Assembly (NCBI RefSeq): GCF_900143285.1
Contig: NZ_FRDN01000009.1
Span: 1 to 64,000, forward strand
Length of the DNA: 64,000 nucleotides
Direction: 5' to 3'
Source: Desulfitobacterium chlororespirans DSM 11544
GTDB lineage: Bacteria > Bacillota > Desulfitobacteriia > Desulfitobacteriales > Desulfitobacteriaceae
How positions within the stretch are numbered: the stretch's first letter is position 1; the number at the start of each line of letters is the position of its first letter. This document shows positions 9,307 to 18,633 of the stretch, one piece after another. The translations under genes and the position numbers were made by a program. Below the pieces are notes generated by a model. It had not been told where the DNA came from, did not search any database, and was given only the letters and a program-made list of their open reading frames with translations.

Positions 9307-11743
9307 AGAAACTCACCCTCTTATTTCCGCCCATATTTGGCATTTGAACATTATTGATGCGCATGGCCAGATTATATAAGGCCTGCTCCACCTGTTTACC
9401 AGCCGTTTGGATTGAGCTAAGTGACTCCAGCCATCCTTCTGCCTGCTCAGCCTGATTTGCTAAGGCCTCCAGATTAGTCTTCAGCTTATCTGTTCCGGAT
9501 TTGAGCGTGTTTAATGAATCATCTGCCTGGGCTGCTGTCTCCTTGGTGTTGCCTGGCGGTTGGGCAGATTGTCGTGCGGTATCGACTGCTTTACCGCCCA
9601 GCCATTTACCACCGGCATAACCCACGATTCCCCCAAGGACACCACCTATGGCCGTACCAATTCCGGGGGCTATCGCAGTTCCGATTGCCGCCCCCACTTT
9701 AGCCCCGCCCGCTCCCGCGGCTAAACCTCCTGCCCCAGATGCGGCCGCCCTCGCCTTATCATCGGACCGAATGACATCGATGACCGTTGTGACAGCCGCT
9801 ATGGGTACGGCCGCCTTGCCAAGCACCTTTCCAACGCCCCCTAATTTACTTGTCAATGAAGCAACTTTACCTGCTGTTTGTGCAGCCCTAGGCGCAGCTG
9901 TAGCGGCCGCCTTGCCCCCTGACTGCACTGCCTTGGCAGCCGGTGCAACGGTAGCAGCAGCTTTGCTTCCTAATTGGACCGGCCCTTTTGCCCCTATCAT
10001 ACCGCCGGCCATTTTACCAACGGCTAACCCACCTTTGACTAGGGCTCCCCCGCCAAGGGTCCAAGCTGCGGCCCCCAGCCCTAACCCAGACGCTAAATTT
10101 CCCTGAGCTAAGTTGCTAACTGACGATTTGACTAATCCCGTGAAAGCATTAAACCATGCCTTAGCCGCTATTTCTCCGAGTTTCGTAAAGATTTTATTCA
10201 TACTCTCGCCGCCAGGGCCATCGAGCCACGCCGAAATCTTCACCGCGGCCTCATCCAGCATGTAGACAAACTTATCTCCAAAATCCATGCCTTCAAACTT
10301 CATGTATTTAGACAGATCTTTTCGGTATTGCGCATACGCATCCGGGTCATGCCTTATTTCCGGAGTTAACTCAGGTCTTTTCGTGGCGAACGGCTCAAAA
10401 ATGTCCCTTAATCCATCGGCAAGCTGTCCCCCGGCTTGTTCGATGCCGCCTAAATTCGTATCGAGGATTGAGCCAACGCCTTCAAACAGTTCTTTGAAAA
10501 CAGGAAGGACAGGGGTCATAAATTTAATCTGCGCCGTTTCAATCGAACCGCTTAATTCTTCCAAAGCCCCCGCATAGTTGTCTTTCATAGCATCTGCAGC
10601 CTCTTTGGCTGCCCCTGTGGATCCCTCCAAGGATTTGGTCAGCTCATCAATTTTATCCGAGCCGGCTGCAAAAAGGTTAATCATCCCTGTTGCTGCCTCT
10701 GTACCAAAAACAGTGGAAGCGTACTGCACTTTTTGAGTATCGCTCAGATTCTTTGTTGCCTTATTCCAATCCTTTGACAGCTGGGTCAGGCTTTTAAACT
10801 TACCTTGGGAATCCGTAACTTCGAAATTTAAGCTGCTCAAGGCCTTTGCAGCTTCTGTCGGCGGATCGGACAGCCTTATTAAAGCCATACGCAGGGCTGT
10901 GCCTGCCTTTTGACCGCCTAACCCTTTATCTGCCATAATGCCGGTCGCTGCCGCTAATTCTTCAAGGCTAATCCCCAATGTATTGGCCACAGGAGCTGCA
11001 TACTGGAATGAATAACCCAAATCCTCAACCCCAGCTGCTGTTTTATTCGCGCTCATCGCCATGACATCGGCGACATGAGAAGCACCCGACGCTTCCATTG
11101 CAAAAGCATTCAGTGCCGAGGTAACAACTTCGGAGGTCATGGCCAGGTCCTCTCCTGAAGCTTCGGCGGCGGCTATGATACCAGGCATTGCACCCACGAT
11201 AGCGTTCGTATCCATGCCCTTGGCGGCGATTTCGCCCATGGCCACGGCAACCTCACTGGCCGAAAGCGAGGACTTCGCTCCCAACTCAAGTGCTGTATCC
11301 TTAAGTTCGTTCAATTCCCTGCTTGAGGCTCCGGCTATGACTCCTACCTTGGTCATTTGCTGTTCAAAGTTCCCCGCCGTGGACAGAGAATTTATGGCAA
11401 CCCCTGTAGCAGCCGCCGCACCAGCAACGGCTGCCATGGCCGCCGCACTTTTTGCCATAGCAGCTCCACCAGCCAGGGAACTCTTAAAATCATTCAGGCC
11501 TTTTTGCGCCATTTCAAGCTTTGCTAATTGCCTTGTCAGCCTCTTCGTTGCCTCTTCATACTGCTCTTGTTCGATTTTGCCTCTGCGAAAATCATTGTTC
11601 AGGGAATCCAGCGCACGTTGAGTTTGTCTTGCCTGGTTGCCTAAATCCGTTAAGCGATTGTTCACCCCGGAAAACGCATTGGAGAAGGAGCTGGCCAACT
11701 TTCCTCCAATCTGAAAACTCATTTCAAACGTTTTTCTAGCCAT
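9299..11743 (-). CDS. Tail tape measure protein (TP901 family)
   Basis: An 814-residue tape measure that sets tail length. Residues about 1-110 are coiled coil with the opening FEMSFQIGGKLASSFSNAF. Residues about 130-400 carry the TP901 core (GAKSSLSASEVAVAMGEIAAKG; LGISLEELAAATGIMADKG). Residues about 560-740 are Ala/Gly-rich and hydrophobic, and the last 70 are coiled coil again. At about 0.15 nm per residue this predicts a tail near 120 nm. It lies directly downstream of E/E', the usual chaperone-tape measure order. Confidence 0.93.
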   Translation of the reverse strand: MARKTFEMSFQIGGKLASSFSNAFSGVNNRLTDLGNQARQTQRALDSLNNDFRRGKIEQEQYEEATKRLTRQLAKLEMAQKGLNDFKSSLAGGAAMAKSAAAMAAVAGAAAATGVAINSLSTAGNFEQQMTKVGVIAGASSRELNELKDTALELGAKSSLSASEVAVAMGEIAAKGMDTNAIVGAMPGIIAAAEASGEDLAMTSEVVTSALNAFAMEASGASHVADVMAMSANKTAAGVEDLGYSFQYAAPVANTLGISLEELAAATGIMADKGLGGQKAGTALRMALIRLSDPPTEAAKALSSLNFEVTDSQGKFKSLTQLSKDWNKATKNLSDTQKVQYASTVFGTEAATGMINLFAAGSDKIDELTKSLEGSTGAAKEAADAMKDNYAGALEELSGSIETAQIKFMTPVLPVFKELFEGVGSILDTNLGGIEQAGGQLADGLRDIFEPFATKRPELTPEIRHDPDAYAQYRKDLSKYMKFEGMDFGDKFVYMLDEAAVKISAWLDGPGGESMNKIFTKLGEIAAKAWFNAFTGLVKSSVSNLAQGNLASGLGLGAAAWTLGGGALVKGGLAVGKMAGGMIGAKGPVQLGSKAAATVAPAAKAVQSGGKAAATAAPRAAQTAGKVASLTSKLGGVGKVLGKAAVPIAAVTTVIDVIRSDDKARAAASGAGGLAAGAGGAKVGAAIGTAIAPGIGTAIGGVLGGIVGYAGGKWLGGKAVDTARQSAQPPGNTKETAAQADDSLNTLKSGTDKLKTNLEALANQAEQAEGWLESLSSIQTAGKQVEQALYNLAMRINNVQMPNMGGNKRVSFFG

Positions 11744-11900
11744 TTTCCTCCTCCTCAGCTAATGCCTCTCGCCATGCCTTTAGATCACGAAGGGTTTTTC
11801 TTTCCCAGTATTCAATGCTTGCATGAGTGATTGAGGCTAATTTAAAGTAGGCTCTGCGGAACTCTCTGGCTCCTCCGGCCGAGCCAACAATCCCATTAAA
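11736..11900 (-). CDS. gpE' extension made by -1 ribosomal frameshift
   Basis: No start codon with a ribosome site opens this frame, yet it is open from the slippery site to the TAG at 11736-11738. It encodes about 54 residues ending in an acidic helical segment (IEYWERKTLRDLKAWREALA), the kind of C-terminal tail found on P2 gpE'. It fills the otherwise unexplained 93 bases between E and the tape measure gene. The fused product would be about 142 residues. Confidence 0.75.
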   Translation of the reverse strand, partial: FNGIVGSAGGAREFRRAYFKLASITHASIEYWERKTLRDLKAWREALAEEEENG

Positions 11901-12166
11901 AAATTTCGCACAGTAAAGGTAACCTCCAAAAAATCAGGAGCTGATAACTTTTTTAGATCATCGGTAATGATTCCGGATGCTTTTGAGGCTATAATCAGCA
12001 AGACATTTTGGTTATAGACATTATCAAAGCCCCGCGGATCCCCGCCGGCGCGAATCTCCAAATCGGTTTGGAGAATGTCTTCACCGGTTAGTTCATCGAG
12101 TTTTAAATCTATCGTTTTAACTTCCTTGTCCTCTAAAGTTAGAGGTTTTATGAGCTTAATTTCCAT
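11837..12166 (-). CDS. Tail assembly chaperone gpE
   Basis: A 109-residue tail assembly protein of the P2 gpE / Mu gp41 kind (LTLEDKEVKTIDLKLDELTGEDI). It binds tape measure protein during tail assembly and is not part of the virion. It carries the slippery heptamer T_TTT_TTA near codon 88 and stops at 11837; a -1 shift there yields the longer E-E' product. Preceded by the tube gene and followed by the tape measure gene, as expected. Confidence 0.88.
   Translation of the reverse strand: MEIKLIKPLTLEDKEVKTIDLKLDELTGEDILQTDLEIRAGGDPRGFDNVYNQNVLLIIASKASGIITDDLKKLSAPDFLEVTFTVRNFLMGLLARPEEPESSAEPTLN
11897..11903 (-). promoter_or_regulatory. Programmed -1 frameshift slippery heptamer
   Basis: Minus strand reads T TTT TTA in the zero frame of gpE. 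P2 uses T TTT TTG at the equivalent place. Both codons re-pair fully after slipping back one base. Confidence 0.75.
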
Positions 12167-12178
12167 TATGTTTCCCCC

Positions 12179-12703
12179 TTACATGCCCAGTGCTGTTCTA
12201 AGGTTTGCCAGATAGTCAATGCCATCCACGAGATAGATATAGTTGATTTTGTCCAGTTCAACCAGCGTTTTTCCCTCACGCTGAATCTTAATATAAAGCA
12301 CTTCCAGTTCTGATGAGCCGTCATAGGTTGCCCCTTTTTCTGCCTTGCCAAGATCATTGGTTGTGGGTATTCCTTTCACGACGACCCGATTGGCCTTGAA
12401 TTCGTGCCTGCCCTGAACTGCATTGTATTCCTGGTTCGCTAGGCGGCAATCGATCATCAGCACTTCCGGTTTTAGAAACTCCGTCAACTCACTTGTGATC
12501 ATTTTCCAGTTGATTGTGAATTTCATGCTCTGAAAATGCCCGATATTGGGTGATTCATACTCTCCCGCTATACCGGCGCCGCTGACGGATTCCGTCATAC
12601 TCTCAAAAGAAGGGAGTTGCAAATCAGCAGTTCCCTTCAGGTCTGCCGACCCATTCACATAAACCCTGAAATCATTCAATTTTTCCGGGATAATATTTTT
12701 CAC
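12179..12703 (-). CDS. Major tail tube protein (P2 gpFII family)
   Basis: A 174-residue tube subunit. Family marks are IIPEKLNDFRVYVNG at the start, DLQLPSFESMTESVSGAGIAG in the middle, and the late segment KINYIYLVDGIDYLA. It follows the sheath gene with a 15-base gap, as in P2. Confidence 0.92.
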   Translation of the reverse strand: MKNIIPEKLNDFRVYVNGSADLKGTADLQLPSFESMTESVSGAGIAGEYESPNIGHFQSMKFTINWKMITSELTEFLKPEVLMIDCRLANQEYNAVQGRHEFKANRVVVKGIPTTNDLGKAEKGATYDGSSELEVLYIKIQREGKTLVELDKINYIYLVDGIDYLANLRTALGM

Positions 12704-12718
12704 TGAAGCTTCCCTCCT

Positions 12719-14176
12719 TTACACGGCAAATAATTGATTGTAATACGTTGCATCAAATTCCAGGGTGAATTCGATGCTCTCGGCCGGGGTGGGCTCAGCA
12801 AGGAAGACATGAAAACGAACGATGCCATTCAGGAGGTCCGTAATCGGATTTTCTTCGCTGCGGAATTCCACTCTGCCGCCTATCAGTGCCCCTTCTGCAG
12901 TCAGTCCATTAAGCCAAATATTCAAGTTGTCGACTACGGTGTCTATGAGGCGCCTATTGGTCGGATCGTCCACTTTTTGCCACGTTGTCAGGATAATGGT
13001 GTTAGCGACCCAGTTGTGCATCCGGCGGACAGGGATGAAGGAGTCTTTGACGTCGCTCACAGCCGGATACGTTCCCGTTCTATTCCCCCAAGCCCTCCAT
13101 CCGCCAATAAAGTTGAGGGCTGTTACGATACCTTGTCCGTTTAAATAGGCAGCCTGGTCAGGTCCAAGGTTGATCTCTTTGCCATCCTCCAGCATCATCC
13201 TGTTCATCTGCAGCGCCTCATTGGATGGGCTTTTGTACGGTATATCGCCGTAGAGAGAATCTACATGATTCATCAAGCTGGCCAGCTGGGTTGATAGGTG
13301 AAACACATTATCCCCCAAAGCAATCTTGGGCCAGCATACGACTTCATTGGCTGCCGTATAGTTGTTTTGGTTTTTCCACTCCGCTACTTTGGTATAGTTG
13401 TTTGCTTCGGTAGAATCTACATCAACCAACGCTATGGCCTTAAAGTAGGTATTTATCACACCGACCTTAGCTTTCATTACTGCCTCGACCATGGGTTTTT
13501 TGCTGAATTTGGGGACGAGTAGGGTACCCGGAACCAAACCAAATTTCGGGAATACCGTATTCATCAACTCAAGCCCGGTCAAATCTCCGGTCTCTATATC
13601 CACGCCCCCGATGATGTCCGTTTCTGTAACTTTGCCGGGGTCAAGCCTGCTGTAGGATGCCCAAAGAGATGTCTGCTCCGCAGGAATTCCCCCTCCAGGG
13701 ATTGGCGCAATGATGACTTTGCCTCCGTCATCAAATGAAGCTGTATAGTCAACATCTTTGATTAGCTCAGCTTCACTCACCTGGTTTAATTTCACCTTTA
13801 AAGTATCCAATAAGACACCCTCAACATTGATAGTGGCCTTTCCGTTTAAAACGTCTACAGTGCTGCCTGTAGCTTCCTCCACATGTGACGAGGGATCGAG
13901 CACGTTAATGAAAACAATGGGGGTCACGCCATACAAGCTAAACGCTGTATACATGGCTTCACATAAGGTATAGCTATCCCAGTCATTCGAATAGCCTAAG
14001 GCTTGTACGGCTTCAGAGTATGAATAGGCAAGCAAGGGTTTATTGACATACTCTTTTGATTCTGCCAAGTTAATGGGTGCGGTGCCGACAACAACCTGGA
14101 GCCCCGCCGTAGCCTCCACGGGAGAGATAATGGATGTTGGGACCTCACCGACATAGACACCATGTTTATAAGCCAT
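12719..14176 (-). CDS. Contractile tail sheath protein (P2 gpFI family)
   Basis: A 485-residue sheath subunit, which shows that the phage is a myovirus. It opens with HGVYVGEVPTSIISPVEATAG, typical of the family, and the C-terminal domain contains WRAWGNRTGTYPA and a long helix-strand region that forms the inter-subunit mesh. It overlaps the 100-residue upstream gene by one base. Confidence 0.94.
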   Translation of the reverse strand: MAYKHGVYVGEVPTSIISPVEATAGLQVVVGTAPINLAESKEYVNKPLLAYSYSEAVQALGYSNDWDSYTLCEAMYTAFSLYGVTPIVFINVLDPSSHVEEATGSTVDVLNGKATINVEGVLLDTLKVKLNQVSEAELIKDVDYTASFDDGGKVIIAPIPGGGIPAEQTSLWASYSRLDPGKVTETDIIGGVDIETGDLTGLELMNTVFPKFGLVPGTLLVPKFSKKPMVEAVMKAKVGVINTYFKAIALVDVDSTEANNYTKVAEWKNQNNYTAANEVVCWPKIALGDNVFHLSTQLASLMNHVDSLYGDIPYKSPSNEALQMNRMMLEDGKEINLGPDQAAYLNGQGIVTALNFIGGWRAWGNRTGTYPAVSDVKDSFIPVRRMHNWVANTIILTTWQKVDDPTNRRLIDTVVDNLNIWLNGLTAEGALIGGRVEFRSEENPITDLLNGIVRFHVFLAEPTPAESIEFTLEFDATYYNQLFAV

Positions 14177-14478
14177 TATTTCCTCACCCCACTAAAATAC
14201 TTTTGTGCTTCTTGAAACCAAATCTGCTCCGGCGTTCCTTTTTGAACTACTTTCTTCTCAAATTCGGTTAATCGTTCAAGGGGGACAAACAAGCTTTTCA
14301 AGACCTTGTATTCTTCCATCTGCTCCTTTAAGTGTGGCGGATATCCATTCTTATACACGGTGTAGCGCGTGATCAATTTATTCGTTGGACCGACATAAAT
14401 CAAGGCTGCTCCCTTTGTTTCAGGAACAGCCTTTTCCGGAGTTTCTTTTTTAGGCTTAGTAGTCAAAATGGTGTTCAC
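14176..14478 (-). CDS. Hypothetical tail-region protein (100 aa)
   Basis: A 100-residue basic protein with a Lys/Pro/Thr-rich first 25 residues and a compact remainder (ALIYVGPTNKLITRYTVYKNG). It has no recognised family. It overlaps its upstream neighbour by 23 bases and the sheath start by one, so it is made together with the neck/tail block; a role in tail completion or neck assembly is plausible from place only. Confidence 0.7.
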   Translation of the reverse strand: MNTILTTKPKKETPEKAVPETKGAALIYVGPTNKLITRYTVYKNGYPPHLKEQMEEYKVLKSLFVPLERLTEFEKKVVQKGTPEQIWFQEAQKYFSGVRK

Positions 14479-14920
14479 TCCAATCTATTTGGACTTGGGG
14501 AATGTAAAAGCTCACTTCCATGGTTGTGTACCAATACGGAAAGGGCTGATCTTCAAAAAGATCGACCTTAATAGACCTTGTCAAGGAATAAGGGCCGATG
14601 ACCTCAGCCTTCTTCAAGGCTATTTTGAGCCGTGTAGCGATGTTCAGAGGATCGCGCCAGCCGGTTTGTTCATCTTCACAATATGTGCCGATGATCACCC
14701 CGATCTTTACTTCGGTCGCTTCATTGTTATCATCCTCTTCGAGATATCTGACGATGATGAAAGGAAATTCGTTCGAGTCATCGCCTTTGTCTTTAGGCGG
14801 CAAATACCCGGCATAGACCTGCGGGGGCTTACCTGCGCCGGTTTTAGTAGCAAGGTCATACTCTGCAGCGGCCTTCTTAAAAAAGGCGACTAAGGAATCC
14901 ACTAACTCAATCGGTGTCAT
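14456..14920 (-). CDS. Probable tail terminator / completion protein
   Basis: A 154-residue protein with the alpha-beta outline of lambda gpU-like tail terminators: an N-terminal helix (ELVDSLVAFFKKA), the strand FPFIIVRYLEED, VIIGTYCEDEQTG, then a helix and C-terminal strands. It lies between the gpZ homologue and the sheath block. Assignment rests on position and general shape, not on a specific motif. Confidence 0.55.
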   Translation of the reverse strand: MTPIELVDSLVAFFKKAAAEYDLATKTGAGKPPQVYAGYLPPKDKGDDSNEFPFIIVRYLEEDDNNEATEVKIGVIIGTYCEDEQTGWRDPLNIATRLKIALKKAEVIGPYSLTRSIKVDLFEDQPFPYWYTTMEVSFYIPQVQIDWSEHHFDY

Positions 14921-15486
14921 TGTTTAAGCACCCTCTCAACCTCATGTTCCAGGCGTTTCTCTAACACTTCCCTCGCCGTTTCTTCCATCACCCTGATCCC
15001 GTCTTCATGCCCCATCATTTGAGGAACAGAAGGGCTATGCAGGCTGCGCAAGGGGAATCTGTTTTTGGTAACCCTGGTAAATACGTTGCGGTGGCGCCCG
15101 CGAACGGTCGTGATAAAAGAGCCCTTTACCATTCCCCCTGAAGAGCTTTTTTTGACCCTTAAATGGGCATAGCTCCCTTTCTTGGGTAAGGGTTTATTGG
15201 CTCGAACCTTAAAGTTGATACTTGAGATGGTTCTGTCTTTGGCATAAATATCGGCAACCATATCCGCCTGGTAGGCTTTTTTGATCTTAATTCTCCCGGT
15301 TAGATTGCTTGCTCCAATGAAGTATTCTTCTCGAACAAACTTTGAGACGGCGGATCGGCTCGCTTCAGCAGCACGGTTGATTGCCCTGACTGCAACTGCC
15401 GGGATTTGTTCCGGAAAATCTTTTAACTGTTCCTCAAGCTTTTGCAGCTGAGGAACAGTTAAATCAAAGCTCGTTTTCTTTCTCAT
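14917..15486 (-). CDS. Minor tail protein Z family (GPZ)
   Basis: A 189-residue homologue of lambda gpZ, a minor tail or head-tail completion protein. It has the pattern IPAVAVRAINRAAEASRSAVSK followed by a basic beta region (VRANKPLPKKGSYAHLRVKK). It begins ten bases after the FII-like gene and overlaps the next by four. Confidence 0.78.
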   Translation of the reverse strand: MRKKTSFDLTVPQLQKLEEQLKDFPEQIPAVAVRAINRAAEASRSAVSKFVREEYFIGASNLTGRIKIKKAYQADMVADIYAKDRTISSINFKVRANKPLPKKGSYAHLRVKKSSSGGMVKGSFITTVRGRHRNVFTRVTKNRFPLRSLHSPSVPQMMGHEDGIRVMEETAREVLEKRLEHEVERVLKQ

Positions 15487-15495
15487 ATCGTCACC

Positions 15496-15825
15496 TTAGC
15501 TTTCGTGAGCTATGAGATTTATTTTTACTAAACCGGCTGCCTCAGATGCCCCTGTTACATAGTAATACTCACCGTCCAGTTTGAGCCTATACCCCACATT
15601 GGGCTTTTCGTAATCTGAGGACTTGACAAAGAGTGTAACGGAGCTGGTGAATATTCCCTGCATGGCGTTCTCTATCTCTACGGAGCGCCCAGAAAATTCT
15701 TCGAACCCATCTGAATCCACTATGGCCATCATTTCAACACCGTCAAGGGTATGGAGCTCTGCGAGCTCGTCCGCATTAAAAAAGGTGTTTAGGTCAGAGC
15801 GAACAAAGTCTTTAAAGCTGCTCAA
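15496..15825 (-). CDS. Head-tail attachment protein, lambda gpFII-like
   Basis: A 109-residue small beta protein (MMAIVDSDGFEEFSGRSVEIE; YRLKLDGEYYYVTGASEAAG) that fits the phage head-tail connector family of lambda gpFII. It sits between the capsid block and the gpZ homologue, exactly where FII lies in lambda. Confidence 0.65.
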   Translation of the reverse strand: MSSFKDFVRSDLNTFFNADELAELHTLDGVEMMAIVDSDGFEEFSGRSVEIENAMQGIFTSSVTLFVKSSDYEKPNVGYRLKLDGEYYYVTGASEAAGLVKINLIAHES

Positions 15826-15826
15826 T

Positions 15827-16108
15827 TCAATCGCCGCCTTTGAGCTGATGCCATTCCAAATATTGAGCTATCCTCTCTTCGACGTTAGAAGCCGGCTCAA
15901 TCCCCAATCCTTCTAATTTCGCTTTTTGAGCATTGGCTTTTAATTTTGCAAACTCCTCTGTGGTCAGTACATTATCCTCATCATCAAGTTCAGCGACTTT
16001 TAGTCTAATCAAGCGCTCTCCATCAACAGACGACAAGTTCCTAATAATATCGCCTTTTTTATAATCCTCTCCATTATGGCGAATTTTTCCGAGTGCAAGA
16101 ACATCCAT
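15827..16108 (-). CDS. Head-completion-region protein (gpFI position)
   Basis: A 93-residue acidic protein starting MDVLALGKIRHNGEDYKKGD, an SH3-like opening followed by a helical half. Start set at ATG 16108 behind AAGGAG; the frame continues upstream into antisense of the capsid gene end, with Cys/Trp-rich residues that look non-coding. By place it corresponds to lambda gpFI, which helps packaging, but I see no sequence proof. Confidence 0.6.
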   Translation of the reverse strand: MDVLALGKIRHNGEDYKKGDIIRNLSSVDGERLIRLKVAELDDEDNVLTTEEFAKLKANAQKAKLEGLGIEPASNVEERIAQYLEWHQLKGGD

Positions 16109-16124
16109 GATCCAAATCTCCTTC

Positions 16125-17159
16125 CTAGATAACCTTAGCCACAACCCAGCCGGCCACATTTGACGGGACCGCCAATGGTCGAGACAGCATCTGCAACCAC
16201 CGCTGAGCCGGCTCAACCGTTACCCAGGATTGAGGCGTGATCTTGCCCATTACCCTAACAAATTGTTCAGTTCTTGGATCCATGATGACGTTAGCCCCAT
16301 AATGGAAAGTGAACTTATCGCGAGTAGATAAAATGGCGATAGTCCCTTCAGGAATAAACGGCACATCTTCACCTTCATCATTCGTATAAGTCCCTGTATA
16401 GCTGTAGACATCAAGCCCTACATCGCGCAAGCGCCCATGATAGGTTACGCCATCGGGGAGTAATGTCGTGTCAATCACCCCGACATCTACCCCTCTGTTC
16501 TCTGCCAATTTTAAAACTTTGGGATGACGCATAATGGTGACGGCCGCATCGTAATCCGCTAAAACAATATTGGGGGTCGGTGCGTTCGCGTCCATGATTA
16601 ACTTACGTTTCCCTGCCAAGAATGCGATAGGATCGGAATTCGGGTTGCTTAGGAGATCTTCTCCAGAGAGTGTGAAGACATTTTCAAAATCATAGTCGAT
16701 GACCTGATTAACCCCTTCGCCTATCTGGGTTATCTTTCCTTGAAACATCAATTCTGCCGCCTGCTGGATTAAACGGCGTGTGATCGTCTCTTGCAGATCG
16801 ACGATATCTTTTGCCAAAAGCTTTCGGGCCCGCACCTCCGGCTGGTCAGGGTTAATCAGGCTCTCCCCTGCGGCTCTTGTCTTAAGATCAATCGCGGTGA
16901 TCGGCCGGGCCGGCTTAATCAGGGCTGGCTTGTATTGCTTTGCCATAAACCCGGTCCTCAAGATTACTTTGCCAGGCTGCAGTTCGGATACATAGGGTGC
17001 AATCGGCTTACTCCCTTTCATTGTCTGGATTTCAACACTTTCAGTCTCGAACGTTTCACCATCCTGGAAGAAAGTATTAAGAATATAGGTGCTGGGGGGC
17101 GGCAACTGGCCAATGACTTTTAAAAGGGTGGGAAAAGAATAAATATCTTTGATAGCCAT
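16125..17159 (-). CDS. Major capsid protein E (lambda gpE family)
   Basis: A 344-residue HK97-fold shell protein of the lambda E family. Features are ETESVEIQTMKGSKPIAPYV, the RPITAIDL segment near residue 85, and NIVLADYDAAVTIMRHPKVL in the A-domain. The C-terminal end carries the FHYGANVIMDPRTEQFVR strand set. Head decoration gene upstream and connector genes downstream match lambda order. Confidence 0.92.
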   Translation of the reverse strand: MAIKDIYSFPTLLKVIGQLPPPSTYILNTFFQDGETFETESVEIQTMKGSKPIAPYVSELQPGKVILRTGFMAKQYKPALIKPARPITAIDLKTRAAGESLINPDQPEVRARKLLAKDIVDLQETITRRLIQQAAELMFQGKITQIGEGVNQVIDYDFENVFTLSGEDLLSNPNSDPIAFLAGKRKLIMDANAPTPNIVLADYDAAVTIMRHPKVLKLAENRGVDVGVIDTTLLPDGVTYHGRLRDVGLDVYSYTGTYTNDEGEDVPFIPEGTIAILSTRDKFTFHYGANVIMDPRTEQFVRVMGKITPQSWVTVEPAQRWLQMLSRPLAVPSNVAGWVVAKVI

Positions 17160-17170
17160 GTGAAAACCTC

Positions 17171-17554
17171 CTATTTTACGACTCGTTTAGTGTAGATTTT
17201 AGCGGCATTCAGCGCCGCCTCATGAGTGGCAATGGTGTCAGTACCGCCAAAAATCAGGGCATCCCGGTTAAATTCCCCCGAAACATAAGCGGTAGCCCGC
17301 TGTTGGGCAGTGGTTGCATCAACTTCCTCATCAGCAAGCACACCAACCGGCACCTTCTCTTCGGCGGGTGTTGCCTCCGAATTGACAATTGTGCACACCC
17401 ACATGCCCTCTTCCGTGAATCCGGTTCTTGCCAAGACTGTTCCGCGCTCGAATTTCGCATCCGTTGCCTGGTTAATGATAATAGACTGAGTGACAATAGG
17501 TTGTACCATTCCAGCAATTAGATTATCATATCCATCAATTTCATAAGCCGGCAT
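17171..17554 (-). CDS. Head decoration protein D
   Basis: A 127-residue homologue of lambda gpD, which caps the three-fold axes of the expanded shell. The family core is RGTVLARTGFTEEGMW, and the segment VPVGVLADEEVDATTA is typical of the Firmicutes branch. One-base overlap with the protease stop. Confidence 0.88.
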   Translation of the reverse strand: MPAYEIDGYDNLIAGMVQPIVTQSIIINQATDAKFERGTVLARTGFTEEGMWVCTIVNSEATPAEEKVPVGVLADEEVDATTAQQRATAYVSGEFNRDALIFGGTDTIATHEAALNAAKIYTKRVVK

Positions 17555-18633
17555 TACTTTTTACCTCCCATCAGATTTTTAATTTCTTTCCCGATTTCGT
17601 CGGCCTCCGCTTGACACACAGCATCAGTATCCGGCGTTGCCGGGGCTTCATCCGGTGTGACTTGTCTAATTCCGCTATTTTCGCTGTCAGCCAACCGATC
17701 GGCTCCTTCTTTTGTCAAGCGCTCCTTTGAGGCCTTAACAATGTCCAGGGCCGCTTCCCCCGCTGCCCTTCCATCTTCAATTGCTTTTGCTACGATTTGG
17801 GACGCTCCCGGAGCGCCGGCCAAGGCATTGAGCTCGACTATACGATTCCGCTCCCGACTCATTCCTTGGTTCAATACTTGAGCATAAAGTTCGGGATGTT
17901 TTGCTTTCAGTTCCTCTAAATCCATGGTGGTATCCTCTCCTTTTGCACCTACAGGCGCTGTTTCTGGCTCTTTCATTTCAATCCCGAGGTTCGACGGCAT
18001 GTTCATTTTCACAAGTTCGCTTCGAACTTTATTGATAACCACTTGAGGTAACTCAAAAGACTCCGATGCGCTATTGCTGACATTTATGGTTTCATCACTA
18101 CTGAACATGATTTCATCCGCAAAGCCATGCTCTAGAGCCTTTTGTGCATTGAGATAGGTTTCTTTGTCCATAAGCTCAAGCAGCTCTTCCCGGCTTTTCC
18201 CTGTTTTAATCATATATGCATTGGTCGCAGCCTCATCTGTTGATAGCAGTAGTCCAGCCCGCTGACTGTGGATATGCCTATCGCCCTGTGAACCTATCGT
18301 TGAGTTGTGAATCATGATTTGTGCGGTAGGGGAAATACACAGCTTCTTTACCCCCATCGCCGCAACGGATGCTGCGCTTCCGGCCAGCCCGGTAATCTTC
18401 CCAACGGTATCTCCTGAATAATCCTTTAAGATAGTGAAAATTTCTGAACCAGCATGATATGATCCACCCCCAGAATTGATTAAAACCTCCACCTGCTCTC
18501 CGGCAGCTTCCTCTAAGGCCTTGCTAACCATCCCTGGGCTTGTAAACTCCATTCCGAGCCAACGGTAAATCATTGCATTGCTATCGCTTACAATAACTCC
18601 GTTAATCTTGATCTTTTTCTTCGTCGTTGCCAC
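17554..18633 (-). CDS. Prohead protease (ClpP/S49-like) with C-terminal scaffold
   Basis: A 359-residue head maturation protease. Residues about 1-190 are ClpP-like: LINSGGGSYHAG, the nucleophile Ser in GLAGSAASVAAMG, and His in QIMIHNS. Residues about 210-359 are helical, Glu/Ala-rich and probably act as the scaffold, as in lambda C/Nu3. The start is GTG at 18633, inside the portal gene by 32 bases. Confidence 0.88.
   Translation of the reverse strand: MATTKKKIKINGVIVSDSNAMIYRWLGMEFTSPGMVSKALEEAAGEQVEVLINSGGGSYHAGSEIFTILKDYSGDTVGKITGLAGSAASVAAMGVKKLCISPTAQIMIHNSTIGSQGDRHIHSQRAGLLLSTDEAATNAYMIKTGKSREELLELMDKETYLNAQKALEHGFADEIMFSSDETINVSNSASESFELPQVVINKVRSELVKMNMPSNLGIEMKEPETAPVGAKGEDTTMDLEELKAKHPELYAQVLNQGMSRERNRIVELNALAGAPGASQIVAKAIEDGRAAGEAALDIVKASKERLTKEGADRLADSENSGIRQVTPDEAPATPDTDAVCQAEADEIGKEIKNLMGGKK

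Noticed and set aside
9648-10106. A 152-codon plus-strand frame opposite the tape measure gene
   Set aside because: Ala/Pro repeats are the antisense image of the Ala/Gly-rich tape measure region; no start signals.
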